This document shows positions 1 to 9,265 of a stretch of DNA of 64,000 bases, piece by piece. Position 1 is the first letter of the stretch. Each line of letters starts with the position of its first letter. The notes beneath the pieces are model-generated. The model was not told where the DNA came from and ran no database searches. It saw only the letters and a program-made list of their open reading frames with translations. The position numbers and the translations under genes were made by a program. The DNA is from Flavisolibacter longurius (GTDB lineage: Bacteria; Bacteroidota; Bacteroidia; Chitinophagales; Chitinophagaceae), in assembly GCA_013327885.1 (NCBI GenBank), contig JABUMY010000008.1:124001-188000 (forward strand), given 5' to 3'.

Positions 1-1794
1 GCGTTCAAAGGCATCTGCGTCTATTTTTTGCGAACCGGCGAGGTGCAGCTTCATATCTACCAGCGCACTGGCCAGGTATTCTACCGTGGCAAAACCCTGG
101 TTAAACGTGGCTGCGTTTTCGATCCGCTGCACCAGGGCTTTTGGAATGGGTTCACCCGTTTTATAATGCAGGGCAAAGCGCTGCAATACTTCGGGAGTGC
201 TTAGCCAGTGTTCCAGCAATTGCGAGGGAAACTCCACGTAGTCTCTTGCCACGGCCGTACCCGAAAGCGAGGGATAGGTAACATTGCTCGAAAGCCCGTG
301 CAGGGCATGGCCAAATTCGTGAAAAAGCGTGGTGGCATCATCCCAGGAGATGAGTACCGGTTCACCTTCTGTGCCCTTTACAAAATTGGAGTTGTTGGAA
401 ACGATAGTGGTGATATTGCCAGCCAGTTTTTCCTGCCGGCGGTAAGCGTTCATCCAGGCACCGGAACGTTTGCCCGTACGGGCATAAGGATCAAAATACC
501 AAAGGCCGATGTGCTTGCCGGAGGTCTTGTCTTTTACTTCCCACACCTTAACATCGGGGTGATAAACAGGTACGTTGGTAACCGGCGTAAAGCTGAAGTT
601 GAACAACTCTCCCGCCACCCAGAACATGCCTTCGCGAAGCTTGTCCAGTTGCAGATATTGTTTGACTTCCGTTTCGTCCAGGTCATATTTTGCTTTGCGC
701 ACTTTTTCTGAATAGAACTTATAATCCCAGGGCTCGATGGTGATGCCGGCGCCTTCTTTGTTGGCAAGAGCCTGCATATCGGCCACTTCTTCGCCAACTC
801 TTGATACGGCAGGCTTCCAAACGGCTTCGAGCAATTCCATGGCCCGCTGCGGGGTTTTGGCCATGGCGTTTTCCAGCCGCCAATGGGCATGGGTTTCGTA
901 ACCCAGCAGCTTTGCCCTTTCCGCCCGCAGTTGCAGGATCTCGGTAATGATCTGGTTATTATCCGTGGCCCCACCGTTATCGCCGCGGTTGACAAACATG
1001 CGCCAGGCCGCCTCCCGCAGATTACGGTTAGTGCTGTACGTGAGAAAGGGATCAACCGAAGAACGGGTATTGGTGATCACCCAGCCTTCAACACCTTTGG
1101 CCTTGGCTGCTGCAGCCGCTGCATCGCGTTGGCTTTGCGGCAGACCGGCCAGTTCGGCTTCCCCTTTCAGGTGCAGGTATTCAGCCGTTTCATCGGCAAG
1201 AACATTCTGGCTGAAGCGGGTAAAGAGTCCGGCCAACTGCTGGTTGATCTGCGACATCCTTTCCTTTTGCGCTTCGTTCAGCCTGGCGCCAGCCCGTACA
1301 AAATTGGTATAATAAAGCCAGGACAACCGCTGCTGCTCCGGCGTAAGCTTTGCTTTGGAAGGCGAATTGTAAACGGCTTCGATACGCTTGAACAAGGCCG
1401 CGTTTTGGGTGATCTTGTCCTGGTGGGCAGCCAGCTTTGGTGCCAGCTCTTTTTCCACGGCCTGGAAGTCTTTACTGTTCATCGTGGCGCTCCAGATGCC
1501 ATAAATGGTTTGCACCCGGCTTAAGGTTTTGCCGGCAGCTTCCATAGCAGCCAATGTATTGTCGAAGGTCGGTGCCTGCGGGTTGGCTGCTATCTTTTCC
1601 ACTTCAGCCAATTGCGCCGCCATCGCCGCTTCCATGGCTGGCTTAAAATGAACGATTTGAACTTTATCAAAAGGTGGTATACCTCCATAAGGACCCGTCC
1701 AGTTTTGCAGAAGCGGGTTTGTGGTCGCTGTTTGTGCCCAAGCTGTTGTCATAATAGATAAACTGAAAATTCCTGCGGTCAGGCATTTCTTCAT
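1..1794 (-). CDS. M3 family zinc oligopeptidase (Dcp-like), partial at window edge
   Basis: Peptidase family M3 (peptidyl-dipeptidase / oligopeptidase), which trims short peptides. The gene reads leftward and runs off the left edge, so only the first 598 codons are present; family members usually have about 680-720 residues, so about 100 lie outside. The ATG at 1792-1794 opens a basic, hydrophobic signal peptide (MKKCLTAG... ending near TAWAQ), so a periplasmic location is likely. The zinc motif HEFGHALHG falls at residues 492-500 (H492, E493, H496), preceded by the M3 block FDPYARTGKRSGAW and followed by YVEFPSQLLEHW. No frameshift or internal stop was seen. It is divergent from the EEP-family gene at 2124, across a 329-bp gap. 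Confidence 0.93.
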   Translation of the reverse strand, partial: MKKCLTAGIFSLSIMTTAWAQTATTNPLLQNWTGPYGGIPPFDKVQIVHFKPAMEAAMAAQLAEVEKIAANPQAPTFDNTLAAMEAAGKTLSRVQTIYGIWSATMNSKDFQAVEKELAPKLAAHQDKITQNAALFKRIEAVYNSPSKAKLTPEQQRLSWLYYTNFVRAGARLNEAQKERMSQINQQLAGLFTRFSQNVLADETAEYLHLKGEAELAGLPQSQRDAAAAAAKAKGVEGWVITNTRSSVDPFLTYSTNRNLREAAWRMFVNRGDNGGATDNNQIITEILQLRAERAKLLGYETHAHWRLENAMAKTPQRAMELLEAVWKPAVSRVGEEVADMQALANKEGAGITIEPWDYKFYSEKVRKAKYDLDETEVKQYLQLDKLREGMFWVAGELFNFSFTPVTNVPVYHPDVKVWEVKDKTSGKHIGLWYFDPYARTGKRSGAWMNAYRRQEKLAGNITTIVSNNSNFVKGTEGEPVLISWDDATTLFHEFGHALHGLSSNVTYPSLSGTAVARDYVEFPSQLLEHWLSTPEVLQRFALHYKTGEPIPKALVQRIENAATFNQGFATVEYLASALVDMKLHLAGSQKIDADAFER

Positions 1795-2123
1795 ACAATG
1801 GTTTTAACATGTGAAAGGTAAAACGGGATTTCTGTAACAGAGACGGGTCCGGCACGGAAAAGGTGGCATGCGGGGACGGGTTGCTATCGGCAGGGAACTG
1901 GTGTCGGACAAAATACACTCCTGCTCCTATCGGCGTCTTCGGCAACATGCCTTCCCCCATCGGTTTCGCCTCCACTATACCGTTGGCGAAGACGCCAATG
2001 ACAGCGTCGTCCCTTTTAATGATCGTGCACTTTGTGGTACACCCGATGGAATCGGCCGTAAGGAAAGATGGAAAGCCGTATTTTGCCTTAAGAACAAATC
2101 ATCTTTAAATAACGATACCACAG
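1795..2123. other. Intergenic region between divergent genes
   Basis: This gap separates the start codons of the leftward M3 peptidase and the rightward EEP-family gene, so it must hold both promoters. I find no perfect TAnnTTTG element; the best partial match for the rightward gene is near 2083. The reading frames open across it have no recognisable domain and poor codon character. Confidence 0.4.
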
Positions 2124-2870
2124 ATGCTGTTGAAACCTTTTGTATTGACATTGCTATGTATGAGTACCGCCCTAACATTTTATGCACAGGAAGCAGCATT
2201 GCGGTTGTTAAGCTATAATGTGCGCAATGGCAAGGGCATGGACAATGTGACCGATTATGACCGCACGGCGGCCGTCATCAAAAAAGCCGGCGCACAGGTA
2301 GTGGCCTTGCAGGAACTGGACAGCGCTACCGGCCGCAGCCAGGGTGTGGATGTGCTTTCGGTACTGGCGCAAAAAACGGGTATGCATGGTGTTTATGGTG
2401 CAGCCATCCCGTACAACGGCGGCAGGTATGGCGTGGGAATTCTTTCCAGGGAAAAACCATTGCGACACTATACCGTGCCGCTGCCCGGGAGGGAAGAACA
2501 ACGGGTCTTGCTGGTAGCCGAATACAAGGAATTTGTCCTCTTCAACACCCACCTTTCGCTTACGGAAGAAGACCGCACCGCATCGATAAGCATTATCAAT
2601 AAAGAAGCAGTACAGTTTACAAAGCCTATTTTCCTGTTGGGCGATTTGAACGCTGAACCCTCTTCCCTTTTTCTCTCGCAACTAAAAAAAGACTGGCAGT
2701 TGCTGAGTGGCGAAGCCACTACTTTCCCGGCGACTGCACCGGATAAATGCATCGATTATATCTTGGGCCGTAACGGCAAAATAACTGTCAGCCATTCGGA
2801 AGTAATGGCCGAGCCAATGGCATCGGACCACCGGCCCGTGGTGGTCTCGCTGGAGGTAAAAAAGCCTTAG
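2124..2870 (+). CDS. Secreted endonuclease/exonuclease/phosphatase (EEP) family protein
   Basis: Member of the EEP (DNase I-like) fold superfamily of metal-dependent phosphoesterases. The substrate could be a nucleic acid, a phospholipid or an inositol phosphate and cannot be told from sequence. The 248 residues begin with a signal peptide (hydrophobic stretch ending YAQ), so the enzyme is exported. The family motifs appear in order: LSYNVRNG (asparagine), LQELD (catalytic glutamate), FNTHLS, GDLNAEP (Asp/Asn pair) and SDHRPVV (catalytic histidine). It ends 90 bp before the M1 peptidase gene on the same strand, so co-transcription is possible but not shown. Confidence 0.88.
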   Translation: MLLKPFVLTLLCMSTALTFYAQEAALRLLSYNVRNGKGMDNVTDYDRTAAVIKKAGAQVVALQELDSATGRSQGVDVLSVLAQKTGMHGVYGAAIPYNGGRYGVGILSREKPLRHYTVPLPGREEQRVLLVAEYKEFVLFNTHLSLTEEDRTASISIINKEAVQFTKPIFLLGDLNAEPSSLFLSQLKKDWQLLSGEATTFPATAPDKCIDYILGRNGKITVSHSEVMAEPMASDHRPVVVSLEVKKP

Positions 2871-2960
2871 TGCAATAACACCTTATCATCGTTTTAAAAG
2901 CAAAAGCCGTCCACTTTCTTGCTACCTTTCTATTCCATTTACAAACGTCATTTGCAAAAC

Positions 2961-4553
2961 ATGCGATCATTATTCCTCTTCTTCGCCTTTTGTCTTTCCC
3001 TGGCCGGTTCGGCCCAAAACCTTCGTTCGGGTGGCGTGTTAAAACCCGAGCAGGCCAACATGGATATCCGGCATTATACCATTGCGCTGGATGTGGATCC
3101 CGCAGCAAAAACCATCAACGGCTACACGGAGATTAGGCTGAACCTACAACAACCTTCCGACAAGCTGCTGCTCGATCTCTGGCACGGGCTTACCATCAGC
3201 CAGGTTTGGGTTAACGGAAAGGCACAACCGTTTTCGCATGGCGAAGATGATGTGATTCGTATCGACCTGCCAAAAGCCCTGCCGGCACAAAAACACACCG
3301 TGAAGATTGCCTACAGCGGTACGCCGGGCATTGCCCAACGGCCACCCTGGTCGGGCGGCTTTCAGTGGGAAAAAGATGCGGCCGGCAAGCCCTGGATCTC
3401 TGTTTCCTGCCAGATGGAAGGCGGCAAGATCTTTTTTCCCTGCAAGGACCACCCATCCGACGAGCCGGATGAAGGCGCTGAGATGATCATCACGGTTCCG
3501 AAAGGGCTGGTGGCTACCGGTCCGGGGTTGCTGCAAAAAACCACTACTAAGGGAGCCAAATCCACTTACCACTGGAAGACCAATTATCCCATCTCGAACT
3601 ATTGCCTTGTATTCAACGCTGCGGATTATGCCGTGGTCAAACGCACCTATACTACCATCGATGGCAACAAGGTGCCCATGGATTATTACGTGCTGCAGGA
3701 AAACAAGGACAAGGCCGAAGGATTGCTAGACCTCTACGAGCAATCGGCCCGCATCCTGGAAAAATATTTTGGCGAGTTTCCCTGGGCAAAAGAACGCATG
3801 GGCATGTCCGAAACGCCGCACCTGGGCATGGAACACCAGACCAATATTGCCTACGGCAACAAGTACCGCTATCAAAAAATTGGCGGCAAGGATTTCGACT
3901 GGCTGCTGCACCACGAGTTTGGCCACGAGTGGTGGGCCAACAAAGTGACCAATAAAGACTGGGCACACATGTGGATACAGGAAGGCATCTGCACCTTTGG
4001 CGATGCGATGGCAACCCGGGAGCTGGCCGGCGAAGAGGCCTACCTGCAACGTATGAAAATAACGGCCATGAATACCCAAAATAAGTTCCCGGTTGTGCGG
4101 GGCGAACAGGTGGATACGGACAGCACTTACCAGGGCGATATTTATGGCAAAGGCGCTTTTTTCATGCACACACTGCGTTATGTGATTGGCGATGATGTGT
4201 TTTTCCCGACGCTGAAAAAACTGGCCACTGATCCGCAGTACACGGTTTACAACATGGTGACCACCGCCGATGTAGAGCAATTGTTCAGCACCGCCAGCGG
4301 GAAAAACCTTAAGCCAATTTTTGACTTTTATCTCTACACCACCAAAAAACTGGAAATTGAAGTGCGGCAAACTGCCGAAAAAACCTACGAGATCCGCCTG
4401 TTGAATTTTGATAGTAACCTGCCAATTGACGTTGCGCTTTCTTCCGGCACAAAGCGAATGGAATTGGGTAAAACACCCATAAAATTGACGTCGGATACAA
4501 CACCGCTTGTAGACGAAAAATGGTTTTACCTGAAGCGGGTGATCTACGAGTAA
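2961..4553 (+). CDS. Secreted M1 family (gluzincin) metallopeptidase
   Basis: Zinc aminopeptidase-like protein of family M1. I choose the ATG at 2961 rather than one 14 codons upstream because it opens directly onto a signal peptide (MRSLFLFFAFCLSLAGSAQ); this gives 530 residues. The zinc ligands are H318-E319-F-G-H322 and E341, exactly the HExxHx18E spacing of gluzincins. GMEHQ precedes them, where classical M1 enzymes have GAMEN, so substrate binding at the free amino terminus may differ. It is shorter than full-length M1 aminopeptidases (800-900 residues) because it lacks the large C-terminal helical domain, which is common for Bacteroidota secreted versions. A TACCTTTC element near 2923 may be part of its promoter. 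Confidence 0.9.
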   Translation: MRSLFLFFAFCLSLAGSAQNLRSGGVLKPEQANMDIRHYTIALDVDPAAKTINGYTEIRLNLQQPSDKLLLDLWHGLTISQVWVNGKAQPFSHGEDDVIRIDLPKALPAQKHTVKIAYSGTPGIAQRPPWSGGFQWEKDAAGKPWISVSCQMEGGKIFFPCKDHPSDEPDEGAEMIITVPKGLVATGPGLLQKTTTKGAKSTYHWKTNYPISNYCLVFNAADYAVVKRTYTTIDGNKVPMDYYVLQENKDKAEGLLDLYEQSARILEKYFGEFPWAKERMGMSETPHLGMEHQTNIAYGNKYRYQKIGGKDFDWLLHHEFGHEWWANKVTNKDWAHMWIQEGICTFGDAMATRELAGEEAYLQRMKITAMNTQNKFPVVRGEQVDTDSTYQGDIYGKGAFFMHTLRYVIGDDVFFPTLKKLATDPQYTVYNMVTTADVEQLFSTASGKNLKPIFDFYLYTTKKLEIEVRQTAEKTYEIRLLNFDSNLPIDVALSSGTKRMELGKTPIKLTSDTTPLVDEKWFYLKRVIYE

Positions 4554-4788
4554 AAAGAGGAAAGCAAAAGGCCTTCGCTTTTCCATATCGCCCTGTCAGC
4601 CTCATTGCAAACGATGGCGATCTTCATTTCCTTGTGTCCTTTTGTGCCCGTTGTGCTCAGCAGCAACAGATCCGCATCCCTTATAAATCTTTAACTGATG
4701 TTGAAACGTTAATATCTCCTCACTCTCTGTTCAAAAAGTCCGGAATTGCCGGAATTTTGTCCTCTTTTTAAAACCAGCAATAACCAAT

Positions 4789-6276
4789 ATGGACAGTATC
4801 GTAGGAGCCGTGAACGAGATTTTGTGGAGCAATGCCATGATCGTCCTTTGCCTGGGTGCCGGCATTTATTTTTCCATTGCCACCGGCTTTTTACAGGTCC
4901 GTTATATACGCGAAATGGCGGTTCTTCTTTTTAAGGGAAAGTCGTCCAGCAAAGGTGTGAGCTCTTTCCAGGCCTTTTCCATTGCGGTAGCCGGCCGTGT
5001 TGGTACCGGTAACATTGCTGGGGTTGCAACCGCCATTGCCGTTGGTGGACCGGGCTCTATTTTCTGGATGTGGGTGATGGCCTTGCTGGGAAGCGCTTCG
5101 GCTTTTATCGAATCGGTGCTGGCGCAGATCTACAAAGATGTAAAGGATGGCCAATACCGCGGCGGCCCAGCCTTTTATATTGAAAAGGGCCTTGGACTGA
5201 AATGGTACGCAGCCGCCTTTGCGCTGATCACGGTGATTGGCTCAACCGCTCTTTTTCCTGGTGTGCAAAGCAATACCATCGCCGCCAGTATGGCCCAGGC
5301 CTTTGCCATTCCACCGGTGTATTCGGGCATTGGCATTACTGTGTTGGTTGGCCTGGTGATCTTTGGCGGGGTACGCCGCATAGGCAAAACCGCCGAAGTG
5401 GTGGTGCCTTTTATGGCTCTTGCCTATATCCTGATGGCGGTTGTTATTATTGCCCTGAACGTGGAAAAGCTGCCCATGGTTTTCAGCCTTATTTTTCGCT
5501 CGGCCTTTGGCCTGGAAGCGGCGTTTGGCGGTATTGTGGGTGCAGCCATTTCCTGGGGTGTGAAACGTGGTATCTATTCCAACGAGGCCGGGCTGGGATC
5601 GGCACCCCATGCGGCGGCAGCTGCCGAAACCTCGCACCCGGTAAAACAGGGCCTGGTGCAGGCCTTTTCAGTTTACCTTGATACTTTGTTTGTGTGTACC
5701 GCCACGGCGCTGATGATCCTGTTTACAGGACAGTACAACACCGAAGACGGGGCGGGTGGGTTTCTTGTCCAGAACCTGCCGGGAGTAGCGGCCGGATCGG
5801 AGTACACACAGTACGCCGTGAATACCCACTTCCCTACCCTGGGCGCCGGTTTCGTGGCCATTTCGCTGCTCTTTTTTGCCGGCACCACCATCATCGCTTA
5901 TTACTACATAGCCGAAACCAACCTGAGTTACCTGCAAAAAAAGGGCGCCTCCGGCTGGGCCCTGGTCACCATGCGGGTGGTGCTCCTGGCTTCGGTGTTC
6001 TACGGCGCCGTCAAAACCGCTGCTTCGGCCTGGGCCCTGGGTGATATGGGTGTGGGCCTGATGGCCTGGCTGAACCTTGTGGCAATTATCCTTTTGCGCA
6101 AGCCTGCCTTAAAAGCGTTTAAAGATTACCAGCAGCAGCGCAAGCAGGGCCTTGATCCGGTTTTTCACCCGGAGCGATTGGGCATTAAGAATGCAACGGT
6201 TTGGGAGAGTGATGAGGGAGAGGTTGAGGTAAAGGTTAAGGTTGAGGATAAGGTTAAGGTTGAGGATAAGCGATAG
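4789..6276 (+). CDS. Sodium:alanine symporter (AGCS) family transporter
   Basis: Inner-membrane Na+-coupled amino acid importer of the AGCS (AlsT/DagA) family, for alanine or glycine. The 495-residue protein has about ten hydrophobic segments and the family blocks GRVGTGNIAGVATA, GGPGSIFWMW, GVQSNTIA and GIYSNEAGLGSAPHAAAAA. The core family sequence ends near residue 450. The last about 20 residues (EVEVKVKVEDKVKVEDKR) are encoded by a short-period DNA repeat and look like a recent extension of the reading frame (see the repeat at 6217). A REP-like palindrome follows 16 bp after the stop. Confidence 0.93.
   Translation: MDSIVGAVNEILWSNAMIVLCLGAGIYFSIATGFLQVRYIREMAVLLFKGKSSSKGVSSFQAFSIAVAGRVGTGNIAGVATAIAVGGPGSIFWMWVMALLGSASAFIESVLAQIYKDVKDGQYRGGPAFYIEKGLGLKWYAAAFALITVIGSTALFPGVQSNTIAASMAQAFAIPPVYSGIGITVLVGLVIFGGVRRIGKTAEVVVPFMALAYILMAVVIIALNVEKLPMVFSLIFRSAFGLEAAFGGIVGAAISWGVKRGIYSNEAGLGSAPHAAAAAETSHPVKQGLVQAFSVYLDTLFVCTATALMILFTGQYNTEDGAGGFLVQNLPGVAAGSEYTQYAVNTHFPTLGAGFVAISLLFFAGTTIIAYYYIAETNLSYLQKKGASGWALVTMRVVLLASVFYGAVKTAASAWALGDMGVGLMAWLNLVAIILLRKPALKAFKDYQQQRKQGLDPVFHPERLGIKNATVWESDEGEVEVKVKVEDKVKVEDKR
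6217..6272 (+). repeat. Short-period repeat encoding the C-terminal tail of the symporter
   Basis: Degenerate tandem repeat built on GTTGAGGATAAGGTTAAG-like units; it lies inside the 3' end of the symporter gene and supplies the alternating Val/Lys/Glu tail and the stop-codon context. Related strings occur just after the gene ending at 22215 and near 10084, so this is one member of a dispersed low-complexity family. Confidence 0.75.
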
Positions 6277-6288
6277 CAGGAACCATGC

Positions 6289-6312
6289 GTAGGGACACGC
6301 CGTGGCGTGTCC
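6289..6312. repeat. REP-like palindrome
   Basis: GGACACGCC at 6293-6301 and GGCGTGTCC at 6304-6312 form a perfect 9-bp inverted repeat around GT, preceded by CGTA. A related element with the same TCCCTACG arm lies at 30438 and a half-site at 29971. Palindromes of this GTGTCCCTACG type are scattered in many bacterial genomes. It could also fold as a hairpin behind the symporter stop, but has no U-tract. Confidence 0.7.
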
Positions 6313-6406
6313 GGGAAGATATCGTCGTCCTGCGCCGTTCAATAGCATTGGGTGCACAATCGAAATGTAGCCTACTCCAAAACCTTAGATATGCTCGTTT
6401 ACCTGA

Positions 6407-7135
6407 CTAAGAATTGGCGATGGTGTAAATCACCGTTATCTGCTCATCCAATTCAACTTCTTCCAATTCAAATTTGTCAAAAGATGTTTTGTACATGATT
6501 TCTACATCACGTTTAATTTGAGGAGCTGTAAACTTGGCGGTTTCTATTTTATGCAGCAATGTACCAGTGGCTGACTTCTGTACCTGCTTTACGCTTCCAA
6601 GTTTTACGTCAAGCGCTTTCGCTATCACTAGGCTATTGATTTTTGCATCTTCAATTGCAAGCTGAACAAGCGTTAACCGGCTTGCTTTTTCCAAGCTGTC
6701 CGATAGCTTACTGTCGAATTCAATATCAAGGTCCTGAATTCCGGCTTTCTGAATTTGATTGAAAATAGCGTCAATCAACTTGTTGTTTGCCTCCAACTCA
6801 AGTTTCAAGGTGTTGGCCGCTGCATACGTCTTTCTATTGGTTTGCTGATTGTAAGAACTGGAAACAGCATAATCTGAAATTTTGATACTGCTGTTTGAAA
6901 TGCCAATGTCGTTTAGCGCTTTTCCCAAACCGTCAACGGCTACGTTCAATTTATAGATGGCCCTCTTTTCCGACGTATCCGATTTATCTATTGTCAAGGT
7001 AAAAACGGCAATATCAGGCTTTACTTTCATTTTAGCAGAACCCTCTGCAATGATCTCATTAGAGGATAGCTGTGGCTGGGAGTACGAAGAGACATAAAAA
7101 AGAGGCAAGGTTAAAAGCAGTAAGATTTGTCGCAT
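6407..7135 (-). CDS. SIMPL (DUF541) domain protein, secreted
   Basis: Predicted periplasmic protein of the SIMPL/DUF541 family (E. coli YggE type), whose biochemical role is not well defined; relatives have been linked to oxidative stress and outer-membrane integrity. The 242 residues start with a signal peptide (MRQILLLLTLPLFYVSSYS) and then the typical opening IIAEGSAKMKVKPDIAVFTL, followed by the alternating beta/alpha pattern of the family. The coding sequence is visibly more A+T-rich than its neighbours, which could reflect different ancestry. No operon partner is evident; the M29 aminopeptidase lies 194 bp upstream on the same strand. Confidence 0.85.
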   Translation of the reverse strand: MRQILLLLTLPLFYVSSYSQPQLSSNEIIAEGSAKMKVKPDIAVFTLTIDKSDTSEKRAIYKLNVAVDGLGKALNDIGISNSSIKISDYAVSSSYNQQTNRKTYAAANTLKLELEANNKLIDAIFNQIQKAGIQDLDIEFDSKLSDSLEKASRLTLVQLAIEDAKINSLVIAKALDVKLGSVKQVQKSATGTLLHKIETAKFTAPQIKRDVEIMYKTSFDKFELEEVELDEQITVIYTIANS

Positions 7136-7329
7136 ACTATTTTTTGTTGAGATGCTGCCATCGAGATGTTTCCATACGATGGCAGCTTATTATCTGTTTT
7201 GCAGGTTTCTCTAACATCATTGCACAGCGTTTCTTTACAACGCTGCAGATTTTCCTCCGTCCAAAGCATAACAAGCATTCGCTGCTATCCCTAAACTTCA
7301 AGCAAAATACATATACTTACCGCCTTTCG

Positions 7330-8559
7330 TTAAGCCTCCTTTTCATCCAGCAAAAACTGCCCCCCGCGGTAGATCACTTTCTCCGATCCGTCTTTTAGGG
7401 TAGCCGTTAGCGTTCGGTCGGTGGTGCTGATAATATCGGTGTGTACTTTCGGGCAACTGTTATACCCCATCTGAGCCCATTGCTCCTCCGTCACTTTTGC
7501 CATATCGCCGGTGAAGGTATCCTTATAGGCGTTGCCCAGGGCAATATGCGTGTTGCCAAATTCGCCGCCCATGTTCTCGTCGTAAAGGGTATTGGCCATA
7601 AAGCGGGTAATGCGGGAGTGCCGCCTGTCGGTAAGCGAAAACTCTCCCACTTTGTCAGCGTTTTCCTGAGCGATCATTTCTTTCAGTGCATCTTCGTTTT
7701 CGGTGGCCGATGCCTGCACCACTACCCCGTTGGCAAATTCCAGCGATACACCGGCAATGCGCTTGCCTGAATAATACAGCGGCTGGTTAAAACGAATGCG
7801 ACCTTCCGTGCCCCGCCAATCCGGTGAGGTAAATATCTCAAACGAAGGAATGTTCTTGCCCTCGCCACTCAGCCATTTCCGGCTATCACCAATTTTGATC
7901 CGCAGGTCCACGTCCTCGCCCTGTACATGCAGGCTTTCAATCGGCAGGGCATCCAGCTTGTACTTGATGGTCTCTATTTCCCGCTGCACGGCCTTCCATT
8001 TGGCCACCGGGTCGTCTTCCCGCAGGTAGCAGGCTTCAATGATCTGTTCCCAGTATTCCTCCAGCGAAAGGCCTGCTTCGTCGGCCATGGATTGTGTGCC
8101 GTAAAGGCAAAGCGACCAGGATAACTTCCCTTCCTGCTCTTTTCGTTCCCGCATTTTCATGTAGGGCGCCCGGGCACTGTTCATGCGGCTGATCTTTGCC
8201 GAAGGAATGCCTTCGAGGTAATGGATATCGGGTTCGGAAAGAAGAAAGCAAATATGGTCCGTAGCCTCTACGATCCCTTTCCAGTAAGGCGTGGCAAAAA
8301 AAGATAGTTGCTCGTCGGTGCCTGTTTGCAGCAAGAGGCGGGCAAGACTGGTGCCCTGTGTATTATCGGGTTGATAGTTGGAAATAATGTTGCCACCGGC
8401 AGCATACACTTCCGCCGTAACGGCCAGGTAAAGGTCGCGGGTGCACTCCTGTCCTACCAGGAAAACCGTATCGCCGCGATTGATGCCGTTACCATTGTTA
8501 AGGGCATAGTGTACCATCACCTGCGCATATTTTTTCAAAAGGGTTTCGTCCAGCTTCAT
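7330..8559 (-). CDS. M29 family aminopeptidase
   Basis: Metal-dependent aminopeptidase of family M29 (aminopeptidase T/S, PepS type), which removes N-terminal residues from peptides in the cytoplasm; there is no signal peptide. Its 409 residues match the usual family length. The C-terminal half carries the metal-site pattern: GEFSLTDRRHSRI, NTLYDENMGG, GNTHIALGNAY and VHTDIIS, which hold the Glu, His and Asp ligands of the two-cobalt/zinc centre. The start is the ATG at 8557-8559. It is transcribed toward the SIMPL gene. Confidence 0.92.
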   Translation of the reverse strand: MKLDETLLKKYAQVMVHYALNNGNGINRGDTVFLVGQECTRDLYLAVTAEVYAAGGNIISNYQPDNTQGTSLARLLLQTGTDEQLSFFATPYWKGIVEATDHICFLLSEPDIHYLEGIPSAKISRMNSARAPYMKMRERKEQEGKLSWSLCLYGTQSMADEAGLSLEEYWEQIIEACYLREDDPVAKWKAVQREIETIKYKLDALPIESLHVQGEDVDLRIKIGDSRKWLSGEGKNIPSFEIFTSPDWRGTEGRIRFNQPLYYSGKRIAGVSLEFANGVVVQASATENEDALKEMIAQENADKVGEFSLTDRRHSRITRFMANTLYDENMGGEFGNTHIALGNAYKDTFTGDMAKVTEEQWAQMGYNSCPKVHTDIISTTDRTLTATLKDGSEKVIYRGGQFLLDEKEA

Positions 8560-8674
8560 GTTGATTTGTTTGAAGGGCCAAAGGTAGAGCGGGAAACAAC
8601 TTGTGAAATGTCCCCTTGCAAAGGCAACGGCAAAAGGAATCAGTGCTTGTCAACATTAAGACTTTACTCTGACA

Positions 8675-9115
8675 CTATGAAACCGCAAGGGCCCGGTAGC
8701 GCCGCAGAAAGGGTTTTACTGCAGGCGACTTTTTGTTGGCAGCCACCACTACTGTCCCGTTGTAGGCTTCCAATTGTTGTAACAGGTAGGCTGCCTTGCG
8801 GTTGGCATGACGGTCATGCGCATCCTTTACGTCGGTGCGTTTGCCAAACAGGGCTTCCGCTTCATCAAAAAACAAAATGGCACCCGAATCTTTTGCCCCT
8901 TCCAAAACAACCTGCAAGGCCTTTTCGGTTTCACCAAGATGCTTGCCTGCAATAGCGGAAAGTGCTACCCGCTGTACGGGCCTGCCCGTTTCTGCCGCCA
9001 GCTTTTCCACGGCTCTGGCCACATCGGCCTCACCGTAGTCTTTAAAAATGAGGAGCTGCTTTGCGTCGGCAGCGGTCAGTTCTTTTAGCAATACGTGCAA
9101 TGAAGACATGAGCAT
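8675..9115 (-). CDS. Short AAA-ATPase homologue lacking a Walker A motif
   Basis: A 146-residue protein (or 144 if the second ATG, 9109, is used) that resembles the AAA domain of ATPases found with contractile injection systems. It has the motif block LSAIAGKHLGETEKAL, a Walker B (ILFFDEAEALFG, acidic pair near residues 82-83), the family signature KRTDVKDAHDRHAN, YLLQQLEAYNG and a sensor-1-like VVAANKK. The region that should hold the P-loop (GxxGxGKT) reads LIFKDYGEADVARA, so ATP binding is probably lost or altered, and the C-terminal lid is missing after PFLRRYRA. No injection-system genes are nearby. It is either a degenerate regulator or a relic; the frame is intact. Confidence 0.6.
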   Translation of the reverse strand: MLMSSLHVLLKELTAADAKQLLIFKDYGEADVARAVEKLAAETGRPVQRVALSAIAGKHLGETEKALQVVLEGAKDSGAILFFDEAEALFGKRTDVKDAHDRHANRKAAYLLQQLEAYNGTVVVAANKKSPAVKPFLRRYRALAVS

Positions 9116-9265
9116 TTGTTTTGGGAAAGAACAAAATCGGATTTTCTGGAATATAGGGAGAAGCTACTGCTTTTTTTATTCTGCCGAAGCAGATGGGTCA
9201 TACTGTTTGCACTTGTTATTGCCCAAAACTGTGTTCCATGGCCCGATCTTTTTAACAACAAAGGC

